A DNA stretch of 64,000 nucleotides from Nonomuraea helvata (lineage in GTDB: Bacteria; Actinomycetota; Actinomycetes; Streptosporangiales; Streptosporangiaceae): positions 2,728,001 to 2,792,000 of the forward strand of contig NZ_BAAAXV010000009.1 of NCBI RefSeq assembly GCF_039535785.1, read 5' to 3'. The notes beneath the pieces were generated by a model that saw nothing but the letters and a program-made list of their open reading frames with translations, was not told where the DNA came from and searched no databases. A program made the translations under genes and the position numbers. Shown here piece after piece: positions 1-8,617 of this stretch. Numbering within the stretch: position 1 is the stretch's first letter; each line of letters starts with the position of its first letter.

Positions 1-310
1 CCGTCAGCCCGAGCCCGCGGGCCAGCACGTCGATCGTCATGTCGGGCGGCAGCGCGGCCTCGACGAAGTCGACGGGCAGGTCGTCAAAACCGGGCACCTC
101 CTCCTGGTCCAGGATCAGCCCGATCCGCCGCGGCCGGTAGTCCATGTCGCGCAGCCGGTGCAGCCGGCTGGCCGGGCAGAGGAAACGGTGGGTGAGCACG
201 GAGCTGCCGTGCTCCAGATCCCGCCGGTTGCGGGCCAGCGCCTCGTCCATATGCAGGGACGTCGGCGGGAACAGCCCCGCGTCGTCCACCAGTGCCGTGT
301 AGACGTTCAT
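1..310 (-). CDS. Conserved hypothetical protein, 3' end outside window
   Basis: The first 103 residues are visible; the gene runs off the left edge with no stop. The ATG at 310 overlaps the TGA of the homogentisate dioxygenase gene (ATGA), so the two are almost certainly translationally coupled. The N-terminus carries a DDAGLFPP motif that I associate from memory with uncharacterised actinobacterial proteins of no assigned function. It lacks a signal peptide and does not look like fumarylacetoacetase or maleylacetoacetate isomerase, the enzymes expected next in tyrosine degradation. The coupling suggests a role in homogentisate or aromatic catabolism, but that is inference only. Confidence 0.8.
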   Translation of the reverse strand, partial: MNVYTALVDDAGLFPPTSLHMDEALARNRRDLEHGSSVLTHRFLCPASRLHRLRDMDYRPRRIGLILDQEEVPGFDDLPVDFVEAALPPDMTIDVLARGLGLT

Positions 311-1476
311 CGTGACCACGTCCACGCATAGCCGGCATCCTCGCAGGACAGCGCGCCCTGGCCCAGGTCGAGCGGGCGGAACGTGTCCACCATGACGGCC
401 TTCTCGCTCGTCGTCGTGACGCCGCGGGAGACCGCGTCGATCACCGCCTCGACCGCCCCGGGCTGCGGCCCGTGCGTGAAGCCCGCGGGGTGCAGCGAGA
501 TCGAGCCGACGTCGATGCCCGAGCCCTTGCGCGCGGAGTAGTCGCCGCCCACGTAGAACATGAACTCGTCGGAGTCCACGTTGTGGTGGTTGTACGGGAT
601 CGGCACGGACTCGGGATGGAAGTCGAGCGGCCGCGGGCAGAACGAGCACACCACGAACCCCGGTCCCTCGAACGTCTGGTGGACGGGCGGCGGCGCGTGC
701 GTCTTCTTCACGATCGGCTCGAAGTCGTCGATGTTGAACGCGAACGGATAGAGGTAGCCGTCCCAGCCCACCACGTCGAACGGGTGGTTGCGGTAGACCA
801 GCCTGCTCAGCCCGCCGCGCGTGCGCACCAGCACCGGCACCTCCTCGCCCTCGACGAGGAGCGGCTCGGCCGGGGCGCGCAGGTCGCGCTCGCAGTAGGG
901 CGCGTGCTCCAGGAGCTGCCCGTACTGCGACAGGTAGCGCTTGGGCGGTCTGATGTGCCCGCTCGCCTCGATGGCCAGCATGTTGACCTGGCCGTCCGGC
1001 ACCCAGCGGTGGATCGTGCCGGTCGGGATGACGATGTAGTCGCCCTCCCCGGCCTCGATCACGCCGTACGTGGACTCGAACCTGACCCGGCCCCGCTGCA
1101 CGTAGACGCATTCGTCGCCCATCGAGTTGCGGTAGAGCTCGCTCGCCCGGCCGCTGGTGGCGTACGACAACCGGACGTCGCCGTTGCCCGCCAGCAGCAT
1201 GCGCCCCGTGACCAGGTCGCCCGCGCTGGACAGCTCCTGCGTGCGGAAATGGCGTGGCGAGAGCGGCAGGTTGGGCTCCAGCCGCGTCTCGCCCGTGGGC
1301 GTGACCGCCTCCGCCTTGACGATCGCGGTCGGCAGGTAGCGGTGGTACAGGAGGGAGGAGTCGGATGAGAAGCCCTCCTCGCCCATCAGCTCCTCCGCGT
1401 AGAGACCGCCGTCCGGCCGCCTGAACTGCACGTGTCGCTTGCGCGGCACCTCCCCAACGACGCGGTAGTACGGCAT
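307..1476 (-). CDS. hmgA: Homogentisate 1,2-dioxygenase
   Basis: Opens the aromatic ring of homogentisate to maleylacetoacetate in tyrosine/phenylalanine degradation; a cytoplasmic non-haem Fe(II) cupin enzyme. The 389-residue protein starts MPYYRVVGEVPRKRH, typical of the bacterial family. The likely iron ligands lie in NHHNVDSDEF (His and Glu) and in SLHPAGFTHGP (His). An upstream in-frame start at 1545 exists, but the ATG at 1476 has GGAGG about 7 bases ahead and matches the family N-terminus. It is downstream of, and co-directional with, an IclR-family gene, and overlaps an unknown gene by 4 bases. The upstream gap holds repeats that could be regulator sites. Annotation is firm; the metal-ligand assignment is by analogy with the human enzyme. 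Confidence 0.95.
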   Translation of the reverse strand: MPYYRVVGEVPRKRHVQFRRPDGGLYAEELMGEEGFSSDSSLLYHRYLPTAIVKAEAVTPTGETRLEPNLPLSPRHFRTQELSSAGDLVTGRMLLAGNGDVRLSYATSGRASELYRNSMGDECVYVQRGRVRFESTYGVIEAGEGDYIVIPTGTIHRWVPDGQVNMLAIEASGHIRPPKRYLSQYGQLLEHAPYCERDLRAPAEPLLVEGEEVPVLVRTRGGLSRLVYRNHPFDVVGWDGYLYPFAFNIDDFEPIVKKTHAPPPVHQTFEGPGFVVCSFCPRPLDFHPESVPIPYNHHNVDSDEFMFYVGGDYSARKGSGIDVGSISLHPAGFTHGPQPGAVEAVIDAVSRGVTTTSEKAVMVDTFRPLDLGQGALSCEDAGYAWTWSR

Positions 1477-1569
1477 CTCCTGCCTCCGTAACAACTCCGT
1501 AATGATGTCCGTTAATCGGACGGAAGTGTCCTTTATATGTAACAACCGTCCGCCATCGGCCTGGAGATG
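1477..1569. promoter_or_regulatory. Candidate IclR/HmgR operator region upstream of hmgA
   Basis: The AT-rich gap between the IclR gene and hmgA contains a perfect inverted repeat GTCCG-ttaat-CGGAC (1507-1521). It is flanked by two direct copies of GTAACAAC (1488-1495 and 1539-1546) 51 bases apart, close to five helical turns. The arrangement is what a locally acting dimeric or tetrameric IclR regulator might bind. Function is inferred. Confidence 0.5.
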
Positions 1570-2199
1570 TCAACCCAGCGCGGCGGCCAGCTCGGCGGCG
1601 GCGGCGACCACCCGAGGGCCCGTGGACTCCTCCAGCGGCCCGAACGTCACCACCCCCACCGACGCCTCCAACCAGGACAACCCGGTGACGGGCGCGGCGA
1701 CGCCCCGCGCACCTTCCTGCAACTGCCCCTCCGTCGTGAAGTAGTCGTCACGCCCCTGGCGCAGCGCCAGGATCGCCTGCCCGGCCGCCCCTTTCACCAG
1801 CGGATGGCGCGAGCCCTCGCGGTAGGCCACGTGCATGTCGGTCCAGGACGGCTCGACGACCGCCACGGCCAGCCCGTCCTCGCCCTCGGCCACGGTCAGG
1901 TGCGCGGTCGCGCCCACGTCCTCGGCCAGCCGCCGCAGCGTCGGCACGGCCGCCGCCCGCAGCAGCGGCTGCACGGCCTGCGCCAGCACCAGCATCCCGA
2001 ACCCCAGGTGGACCCGCCCTTCGGCGTCCCTGCGTACGAACCCCTCGCTCATCAGCGTCGTCAGCAGCCGGTACACCACGGGCCGGCTCAGCGACAGCTC
2101 GGCGCTCAGCTCGGTCGGTGTGCGGCCGCCCTTGCCGTCGGCGAGCAGTCTGAGCAGGCGGAGCCCGCGCTCCAGGGTCTGAGCGGATTCAGCGGCCAT
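1570..2199 (-). CDS. IclR-family transcriptional regulator
   Basis: A 209-residue regulator. An N-terminal winged helix-turn-helix (about residues 8-65, with LSLSRPVVYRLLTTL as recognition region) is followed by the IclR ligand-binding domain. It lies 93 bases upstream of hmgA on the same strand, so it probably controls homogentisate catabolism in response to homogentisate or a related aromatic acid. The longer reading frame extending to 2784 is spurious: it crosses into a divergent gene, and the family N-terminus (AQTLERGLRLLRLL) begins just after the ATG at 2199. The domain is somewhat shorter than the usual 240-260 residues. Effector identity is inference. Confidence 0.88.
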   Translation of the reverse strand: MAAESAQTLERGLRLLRLLADGKGGRTPTELSAELSLSRPVVYRLLTTLMSEGFVRRDAEGRVHLGFGMLVLAQAVQPLLRAAAVPTLRRLAEDVGATAHLTVAEGEDGLAVAVVEPSWTDMHVAYREGSRHPLVKGAAGQAILALRQGRDDYFTTEGQLQEGARGVAAPVTGLSWLEASVGVVTFGPLEESTGPRVVAAAAELAAALG

Positions 2200-2256
2200 A
2201 CGAACGATTATCCCGTGACTCTGCGCACTGAGAGGGGTACGTACCGGGTCGGGGGG

Positions 2257-2886
2257 ATGATGATGCTGCGGCAAGGGTGGGTGCTCGTGCTCGGTGTGCT
2301 CGCCATGTGCGCGCTGTACACCACCGTGCCCAGGCTCGCCATGACGTTCATGGCCCGGCAGATCCCGCTCCATCCCCCCGCCGACAGCCTGGTCGAGAGC
2401 ACGTTCGACCTCACCCAGGGCATCGAGGTGCGCCAGCAGCTGCTGCCCACCACGAAGGGCGTCACGTTCCGCCCCGCCTACCTCGCCGTCGGGATCAGGG
2501 TCGACCAGAGCGGCAGGCTCTACGGCACGCCGCAGCGCTCCGGCACGTACGTCACCCCCATCGGGATCTGCGTCGGCCAGTCGTGCCAGGAGCAGCCGCT
2601 CACCCTCATCGTGCACGGCAACGTGCCCTGGGAGCCGCGTGAGCTCACCTTCCCCGGCCAGATGGGCACCCCGCTGGACAGCGAGATCGGCGTCAACGGC
2701 GGCCCGCCGGGCGTGGTGCCCACCTTCACCGTGACCGACTACGCGAGGCTGCCCGCCGGCGTGACCATCGGCCCCGACGGTCACGTGGGCGGCGTGCCCG
2801 CGGCCGCCGGCATCTCGGAGGTGCCCGTACGGATCTGCGTGGCGGGCAACTGCGCCGGCGTCGTGGTCCGGCTCATCGTCGTCTGA
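2257..2886 (+). CDS. Membrane-anchored protein with two Ig-like repeats
   Basis: A 209-residue protein with one N-terminal hydrophobic segment (about residues 6-25; uncleaved anchor or signal peptide). Two similar extracytoplasmic repeats follow. Each has the putative-Ig (He_PIG-like) pattern of a GRLYGTP or GHVGGVP turn and ends in ICVGQSC or ICVAGNC, so each repeat probably carries a disulfide. The start is one of three consecutive ATGs (2257, 2260, 2263) directly after a GGGGGG run; the third has the best ribosome-binding spacing. It is divergent from the IclR gene, with a GGTACGTACC palindrome at 2236-2245 between them. Function unknown; a cell-surface structural or adhesion role is possible. 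Confidence 0.75.
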   Translation: MMMLRQGWVLVLGVLAMCALYTTVPRLAMTFMARQIPLHPPADSLVESTFDLTQGIEVRQQLLPTTKGVTFRPAYLAVGIRVDQSGRLYGTPQRSGTYVTPIGICVGQSCQEQPLTLIVHGNVPWEPRELTFPGQMGTPLDSEIGVNGGPPGVVPTFTVTDYARLPAGVTIGPDGHVGGVPAAAGISEVPVRICVAGNCAGVVVRLIVV

Positions 2887-3007
2887 GCGGCGCGGACGGT
2901 CCCTGGTAGGGCCCGCCTCACCACAAGTCGGGGGACGGCGGGCATGATTCCGCCCGGGTGCGCGGCGGACACTTCAGGTACAGATCGCTCACCTACGGAG
3001 GTCCGCC

Positions 3008-3493
3008 ATGAGCACCGTCATGGAAGCACCCAGAACCGACCCCCTGCCGCCCGTCGTGCACACCGCCGCCATGCTCTGGCTGGCGGCCGTGGCGTTCGGC
3101 GCGTTCGAGACCGTCCTGATGGTCGCCCAGCTGCTGTACGAGGGCACCGCCACGGTCGCCGAACTGCTGCCCCAGGCGGGGATCCGGCTGGCGGTGTTCG
3201 CCGCGGCCGTCTTCCTGGCGCTGCGGCTCAGGCGCGGCGAGAACTGGGCGCGCCTGACCCTCGCCGTGACACTGGGGATCTTCGGCACGCTCTCGCTCGT
3301 CATCGGCCCCGTCCAGTGGCTGCTGGCCGGCGGCTCGATCGGCGAGGCCGTCGCCGGGGCGGACGTGATGGGGCTGATCTTCGCGGGCAGCAGGATCATG
3401 CACGTGGTGGCCGTGCTGGGGGCGGTGACGCTGATGTTCCAGCCCAGGGCCAACGCCTACTTCAAGAGACCGGCTCGCCTGCCGGCGCCTTGA
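3008..3493 (+). CDS. Four-helix integral membrane protein, unknown function
   Basis: A 161-residue protein preceded by GGAG at a spacing of 7 bases. It has four predicted transmembrane helices (about residues 20-42, 52-70, 80-104 and 115-140) and a short basic C-terminal tail. The composition resembles small actinobacterial inner-membrane proteins with no assigned role. Its last 32 bases overlap the 3' end of the convergent MFS gene, so transcription of the pair may interfere. I recognise no catalytic motif. Confidence 0.8.
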   Translation: MSTVMEAPRTDPLPPVVHTAAMLWLAAVAFGAFETVLMVAQLLYEGTATVAELLPQAGIRLAVFAAAVFLALRLRRGENWARLTLAVTLGIFGTLSLVIGPVQWLLAGGSIGEAVAGADVMGLIFAGSRIMHVVAVLGAVTLMFQPRANAYFKRPARLPAP

Positions 3494-4706
3494 GATTGCG
3501 CACGCCGGGGGAGAGCAGGGCGGCGAGCGTGGACAGCACGACGATGACCGCGCACCCGAGCAGCGACTCCTCCGTGCCGAACCACTCCGCCGCCCGCCCC
3601 GCGAGCACCAGCCCGATCGGGCCGAACATCAGCGACCCGAGCATGTCGTACGCGCTGACCCGCGACAGCGACTCGCCCGGTATCTCCCGCTGCATCGTCG
3701 TCTGCCACAGCACGCCGAACACGTCGAAGCACACCCCCAGCACGAACGCCCCGATCACGATGGCCCAGAGCGGCGCGTCCAGCCCGAGCAGCACGTACGG
3801 CAGCGCGACCGGCAGGCAGAGCAGCACACCCATCAGAATGGGGCGGCGCGGCCGCAACCGCATCGCGATCAGCACCCCGACGATCGTCCCGACGGCCTCG
3901 CCCGCCAGGAACGCCGACCAGGCCGCCGGGCCGCCCAGGGTCTCCTTGGCCAGCAGCGGGCCCAGCACCCCGTGACCGGCCTGGATGGCCATGACGATCA
4001 GCGAGAACTGCGCGACCACCACCCAGATCCACTGCCGCGAGGCGAACTCCCGCCAGCCGTCCCGCAGATCGGCCACCACCGAGTGCCGCCGCCTCGGCTC
4101 CGGGGCCGTGTCCGGCTTCATCCGCATCATGGCGATCAGCAGGCCGGCCGTGGTGAACATCGCGCCGCTCACGATCAGCGCCCAGCCGCCGCCGAGGAGC
4201 ACCACCGCGCCGCCGCCGAGCACCGCGCCCAGCACACGGGCGGCGTTCGCGCCCAGGCCGATCAGCGCGTTGCCGGCCTGCAGCCGGTCGACGGGCACGA
4301 CCTCGGGGATGATCCCGGTGAACGCGGGGAACGCGATCGCCGTCGCCACCCCGCTGAACGCGGCCGCCGCGCACAGCGCGGGCAGCGGGGTCCAGCCGGT
4401 GAGCAGCATCGCCGCCAGCGCGAGATACCCGGTCGCCATCAGGAAGTCGCCGGCCATCAGCACCGACGTCCGCGGCAGCCGGTCCGCGAGCACGCCGCCG
4501 AACAGGGTCAACGCGATCATGGGCACCGCCTCGGCGGTGAGCACCGCGGACAGGGTCGAGGCGGTGGCGCCGGGCAGGCCGAGCACGCCGAACGCCAGGG
4601 CCACCGGTGCGAACGCGCTGCCCAGGACCGCGATGGTCCTCGCCGACACCAGCAACGCGAACCGGCGATCCCGGAGCAGCCCGAGATCGCGTAGATAGCT
4701 CTGCAC
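3462..4706 (-). CDS. MFS transporter (EntS-like efflux family)
   Basis: A 414-residue transporter with about 12 transmembrane helices. The region GGVLADRLPR between helices 2 and 3 matches the MFS motif A (GxLxDRxxR). The overall pattern resembles the MFS_3/EntS group that exports siderophores or drugs. The start is uncertain: GTG at 4706 follows a G-rich ribosome-binding stretch, while a TTG at 4736 would add ten residues but sits inside a 14-bp inverted repeat. I favour the GTG. Its 3' end overlaps the convergent four-helix membrane protein gene. Substrate cannot be told from sequence. Confidence 0.88.
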   Translation of the reverse strand: MQSYLRDLGLLRDRRFALLVSARTIAVLGSAFAPVALAFGVLGLPGATASTLSAVLTAEAVPMIALTLFGGVLADRLPRTSVLMAGDFLMATGYLALAAMLLTGWTPLPALCAAAAFSGVATAIAFPAFTGIIPEVVPVDRLQAGNALIGLGANAARVLGAVLGGGAVVLLGGGWALIVSGAMFTTAGLLIAMMRMKPDTAPEPRRRHSVVADLRDGWREFASRQWIWVVVAQFSLIVMAIQAGHGVLGPLLAKETLGGPAAWSAFLAGEAVGTIVGVLIAMRLRPRRPILMGVLLCLPVALPYVLLGLDAPLWAIVIGAFVLGVCFDVFGVLWQTTMQREIPGESLSRVSAYDMLGSLMFGPIGLVLAGRAAEWFGTEESLLGCAVIVVLSTLAALLSPGVRNLKAPAGEPVS

Positions 4707-4719
4707 CGGGCGCAACCCC

Positions 4720-4763
4720 CCATGGAAAACGGCCAAACTCCGTTATTCTGCCGTTCTCCATGG
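4720..4763. promoter_or_regulatory. 14-bp inverted repeat, likely operator of the MFS gene
   Basis: The arms CCATGGAAAACGGC (4720-4733) and GCCGTTCTCCATGG (4750-4763) are complementary at 13 of 14 positions with a 16-base AT-richer spacer. The repeat lies 14-57 bases upstream of the preferred GTG start, exactly where a repressor would block transcription. No regulator gene adjoins, so the binding protein would act in trans. Confidence 0.6.
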
Positions 4764-4886
4764 CCCTTGTCGTGCGAATATTCCTCCGGTAACAAGACCT
4801 GACACGGAATGTGTCCGCCTTTGGCAAGACTCCGGTCCCCTTTCTCCCGTAATTTGCTAGGGCCCGGCTGTCGGCGAGGGGACTCC

Positions 4887-7163
4887 ATGGGTCGGCTGGT
4901 CTATCGCGGTAGGTGGACGCTCCTGGCGCTGAGCCTGGTGGCGGCCCTGCTGATCGCGCCGCTGGCCAGGTCAGGGCGGGTGACCGGCGGCGGCTTCGAG
5001 GACCCGCGCACCGGCTCCGCGATCGCCGCGCGCTGGAGCGAGCAGTGGTACGGCGGCCAGAGCCCCGACGTGGTCGTCCTCTACCGGCATCCGGCGGTCA
5101 AGGTACGCGACCCGCGGTACAAGAAGGCAGTGCACGACTCGCTGCGCCGGCTGCCGGACGCCTATGTGCGGCGGATGGCCACGTACTGGACGACGGGGTC
5201 GAAGGAGATGGTGTCCGGGGACGAGCACTCGACGTACGCGCTGATCACGCTGAAGGGCGCCAAGAGGGAGAGCTACGCGGCCATCGCGGGGCGGCTCAGG
5301 AGTGCCAGGAACCTCTACGTCAAGGTCGGCGGGGCGGTGCCGACGCAGGCGGAGCTGGACGCCCAGGCGGCCGCCGACCTGGGCCGCGCCGCCGCCGTCG
5401 GGGCGCCGGTGCTGCTGGTGTTGCTGGTGGCGGTGTTCGGGAGCCTGGTGGCGGCGCTCCTGCCGCTGCTCGTGGGGGCGCTCGCGGTGCTCTGCGCGCT
5501 GGCGCTGCTCCCCGAGGTGTCCGTCTACTCCTGGTACGCCGTCATGCTGCTCGGGCTCGGGCTGGCCGCCGGGCATTCGCTGCTCATGCTCAGGACGTTC
5601 AGGGAGGAGCTCAGAGGCGGGGCGTCGAACGAGGAGGCGGTGGCGCGGACGATGGCCTCGGCCGGGCGGGCCGTCGCCGTCTCCGGGGCGACGGTGGCCG
5701 CGTCGCTGCTGGCGCTGCTGCTGTTCCCGCAGCCGTTCCTGCGCTCGATCGGGCTGGGGGCGGCGGCGGTGGCGCTGATCGCGGCGGTGGCCGCGCTCAC
5801 CTTGCTGCCTGCCCTGCTGGGGATACTCGGGTCCCGCGTGGACGCGCTGAGGCCGGTACCCGACTTACCGCAGGGCGGCGGCCTGTGGCACGCCGTCGCG
5901 TCCGGCGTGGTGCGCCGGCCGGTCGCGTATCTGGTGGCGGTGACGGTCGTGCTGGTGTCGCTGTCGGCGCCGCTCTCGCACCTCCAGTTCGGGAACGCGG
6001 ACCACAGGGCGCTCCCCGCCGCCTCCGACAGCCGCCTGGTGGCCGAGGCTCTCGACCGGGACTTCCGCGGGAACGCTCTCTCGCCGATCGACGTGCACGT
6101 CCTGGCCGACGGCGTGCTCTACGCCCGGCCCTTCATGGAGCAGGTGGAGCGGCTGCCGCACGTCACGGGTGTCGACGTGGCGGGGGAGTCGAGGAAGAAC
6201 GGCGACGTGCGGCTCGCCGTACGGCATGATCTCGACCCCATGTCGGCGCAGGCCGAGGCGCTGGTCACGTCGATCAGGTCCCTGACGCCCGAGCCGGAGG
6301 TCAGGCAGGTCGTGGTCGGCGGGTCCACCGCCGCGCGGCTCGACCTCTCCGGCAGCCTCTCCGCCACCCTGCCGTGGCTGGCGCTGGTGGTCTGCGCGGT
6401 GATGTCGGTGCTGCTGTGCGCGGGCTCCGGGTCGCTGGTGCTGCCCGTTCGCGCGCTGACGGCCATGGCGCTGTCCGTGGGGGCGTCGTTCGGGGTGCTC
6501 GCGTGGGCCTTCCAGGGCGGGTGGCTGGGGTTCGCGGGACCCGTCGACGTCTCCGTGGCGCTGCTGATCGTGGTCGTGCTCTTCGGGCTGTCCGTGAGCT
6601 ACGAGGTGTACCTGGTCTCCCGGGCGCGTTCCGAGTGGCTGCGTACCGGGGACCACGCGGGGGCCGTGGCGGCGGGGCTGCGGGAGACGGGCGGGGTGAT
6701 CACGGGTGCGGCGCTCCTGCCGATGGCCGTCGCAGGGGCGTTCGCGACGGCGGGGATCACGGTGGTGCGGCTGCTCGGTGTGGGGCTGTGTGTGGCGATC
6801 GCGGTGGACGCGGTGCTGGTGTGCGTGCTGCTGGGGCCCGCTTCCCTGTGGTTGCTGGGCTCCGCGAGCTGGTGGCCGCTCCGGCCCCGCGAGCGCGCCG
6901 GGCCGCGCGAGGACCCGCCGCCCCTTCCGCTGCCGCCCGCGGACCGGCGGCCGATCACGGCGGGCGGCTCCGATCAGCGCCCGATGCTGACCCTCAAGGG
7001 AAGACCGGCCGTCTTCGGCGCGGACACCGATCCCGTGCCGGTGCCCGCCGAGCCCGCGGAGCTCGACCGGCCCGCGTGGGAGAAGGTGGCGGAGGGACGT
7101 ACCAGGGCGGTGCGCGCCAATACCGACGGATCAGGCTGGAAATGGGTCGAGGTGGACGAATGA
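4887..7163 (+). CDS. MMPL-family RND transporter
   Basis: A 758-residue RND-type exporter of the MMPL family, which in actinobacteria moves lipids or other hydrophobic metabolites across the membrane using the proton gradient. One N-terminal helix (residues 8-27) is followed by an extracytoplasmic domain, five helices (about 180-335), a second helix and loop domain (360-510) and five or more helices (510-670). A hydrophilic tail ends the protein. The length is at the short end for the family. The ATG at 4887 is chosen because GAGGGG precedes it and the N-terminus then begins with a helix; the frame extends to 4809 without support. No adjacent biosynthetic genes reveal the cargo. Confidence 0.88.
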   Translation: MGRLVYRGRWTLLALSLVAALLIAPLARSGRVTGGGFEDPRTGSAIAARWSEQWYGGQSPDVVVLYRHPAVKVRDPRYKKAVHDSLRRLPDAYVRRMATYWTTGSKEMVSGDEHSTYALITLKGAKRESYAAIAGRLRSARNLYVKVGGAVPTQAELDAQAAADLGRAAAVGAPVLLVLLVAVFGSLVAALLPLLVGALAVLCALALLPEVSVYSWYAVMLLGLGLAAGHSLLMLRTFREELRGGASNEEAVARTMASAGRAVAVSGATVAASLLALLLFPQPFLRSIGLGAAAVALIAAVAALTLLPALLGILGSRVDALRPVPDLPQGGGLWHAVASGVVRRPVAYLVAVTVVLVSLSAPLSHLQFGNADHRALPAASDSRLVAEALDRDFRGNALSPIDVHVLADGVLYARPFMEQVERLPHVTGVDVAGESRKNGDVRLAVRHDLDPMSAQAEALVTSIRSLTPEPEVRQVVVGGSTAARLDLSGSLSATLPWLALVVCAVMSVLLCAGSGSLVLPVRALTAMALSVGASFGVLAWAFQGGWLGFAGPVDVSVALLIVVVLFGLSVSYEVYLVSRARSEWLRTGDHAGAVAAGLRETGGVITGAALLPMAVAGAFATAGITVVRLLGVGLCVAIAVDAVLVCVLLGPASLWLLGSASWWPLRPRERAGPREDPPPLPLPPADRRPITAGGSDQRPMLTLKGRPAVFGADTDPVPVPAEPAELDRPAWEKVAEGRTRAVRANTDGSGWKWVEVDE

Positions 7164-7256
7164 GGCTGACGTGAAGTCATGGATTTCATTGAACGTTATT
7201 GATCGTCCGGATAGTGTGCGATATGCCCACGATCATCCCCTGGAAGTTAAGGTGCC

Positions 7257-8552
7257 ATGCGACGGCGGTTACGGCAGCTCTTCGTCATCGGACTCGCTCT
7301 CTCACTCCTAGGCATCGGCGTTCCGGCGTGGTCGGAGGACGACCCCAGGAGCTGTAACGACCTGATGTCCGCCGACACCCCGGCGTACGTGATGTGCCGG
7401 TGGCTGGCCACCCCCGAGGAGGCCGCGGACATCGCGAAGTTCTGGCTCGACAACGACGGTCAGCACATGCAGGAAGCCGGGCCCCAGAACCCCATCACGG
7501 TGGACTGCACCGAAGAGGGCAACGTGTGCCCGACCGACTCCGAGGGCGACGGCGAGATGCACGACGTCGACTCCCCGGACGTCCCGGGCGCCGAGGACGG
7601 CGGCACGCCCGAATGCAACAACGGCACCGAGTGCGGCTACGTCGACCCGACCGGAGTCACGGCCGCCGAGAAGACCTCCGCCCAGGAGAGCATGGCGGGC
7701 AAGGCCGCGCAGGCCGTCGTACAGACGAAGATGCGCCTCTGGATCGAGACCGAGCTCGCCGACGACTACAAGGCGGGCAAGCTGGCCGAGGCCGTCAAGA
7801 AGGTCGCCGCGCTGGTCGCCGCGCAGCCGGGCGTCGTCGGCGTCAGGTTCACCTCGCAGCTCGGCTTCAACCAGACGTTCACCACGGCGGACGAGCTGGA
7901 CAAGTTCGTCGCCGAGACCACGGCCGCGCTGCGTACCGCGGTGCCGGGCAAGAAGCTGGCCGCGCACACGGTGGTCCCGGTGTTCGGCTGCGGCGCCAAC
8001 GACGCCTGCAAGGCCGAGATGACCAAGAAGTACCCGCTGCTCGACCCCGAGCGCATCGGCGCCTGGCTCAACAAGGGCCTGATCGACCAGCTCGCCCTCG
8101 ACAACGGCCACCTGGCCACCGAGTACGCCACCTGGAAGATCGACGCCGCTGAGGCCCAGCGCAACCAGTCGATCCAGGTTCGCGCCCGCGCCTGGGACGC
8201 CTACGCCCAGATCGCCGTCGAGGACGCCTCCTTCGCCGCCTCGGGGTCCTCCCAGCTGAACGAGGAGCAGGCCACCAAGGCCATCACCGAACGCATCGCC
8301 TCCCCGCTCCAGGAAGACGCGGCGGAGACGGTCACGCTGTGGACGCGCTGGCAGAACAACCAGGGCCAGGTCAACCGGGTGTACGGCGAGAAGTGGGCCG
8401 CCAACACCACCTGGGAGCAGCTCAAGAAGCTCGACTCGGTCCGCGCCCGGCTGGCGACCATCTACGACCCGGCCAACCCCGAGGTGGACGTGACCACGGA
8501 CCTGAAGAACCTCTCGGAGGTCTTCGGCCAGGTCTACCTGCACGCCGCCTGA
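7257..8552 (+). CDS. Secreted cysteine-rich protein of unknown function
   Basis: A 431-residue protein with a signal peptide (about residues 1-26, ending near VPAWS). The exported N-terminal third is acidic and contains six cysteines in SCNDLM, VMCRW, VDCTEEGNVCP and PECNNGTECG. A second pair lies in VFGCGANDAC, giving eight that could form four disulfides. The C-terminal part is predominantly helical and polar. I recognise no enzyme motif. AAGG precedes the ATG at useful spacing. It follows the MMPL gene by 93 bases and ends at a strong hairpin, so it may be its own unit. It could be a cell-envelope or spore-surface protein; this is a guess. Confidence 0.72.
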   Translation: MRRRLRQLFVIGLALSLLGIGVPAWSEDDPRSCNDLMSADTPAYVMCRWLATPEEAADIAKFWLDNDGQHMQEAGPQNPITVDCTEEGNVCPTDSEGDGEMHDVDSPDVPGAEDGGTPECNNGTECGYVDPTGVTAAEKTSAQESMAGKAAQAVVQTKMRLWIETELADDYKAGKLAEAVKKVAALVAAQPGVVGVRFTSQLGFNQTFTTADELDKFVAETTAALRTAVPGKKLAAHTVVPVFGCGANDACKAEMTKKYPLLDPERIGAWLNKGLIDQLALDNGHLATEYATWKIDAAEAQRNQSIQVRARAWDAYAQIAVEDASFAASGSSQLNEEQATKAITERIASPLQEDAAETVTLWTRWQNNQGQVNRVYGEKWAANTTWEQLKKLDSVRARLATIYDPANPEVDVTTDLKNLSEVFGQVYLHAA

Positions 8553-8564
8553 CTCTCCCTCCGT

Positions 8565-8601
8565 AAGGCCCGGGGCACCGCTTCGCCGGTACCCGGGCCT
8601 T
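8565..8601. terminator. Bidirectional intrinsic terminator
   Basis: The arms AAGGCCCGGG (8565-8574) and CCCGGGCCTT (8592-8601) are perfectly complementary with a 17-base loop. They sit between the convergent cysteine-rich protein and aldo/keto reductase genes. The A and T ends give short U tracts in either direction. Confidence 0.75.
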
Positions 8602-8617
8602 CGTCATGAGCCGGGTC

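Noticed and set aside
1570..2784. A longer IclR protein of 404 residues
   Set aside because: The extra N-terminal 195 codons are antisense to a divergent gene with a proper signal/anchor segment; the family start is at 2199.
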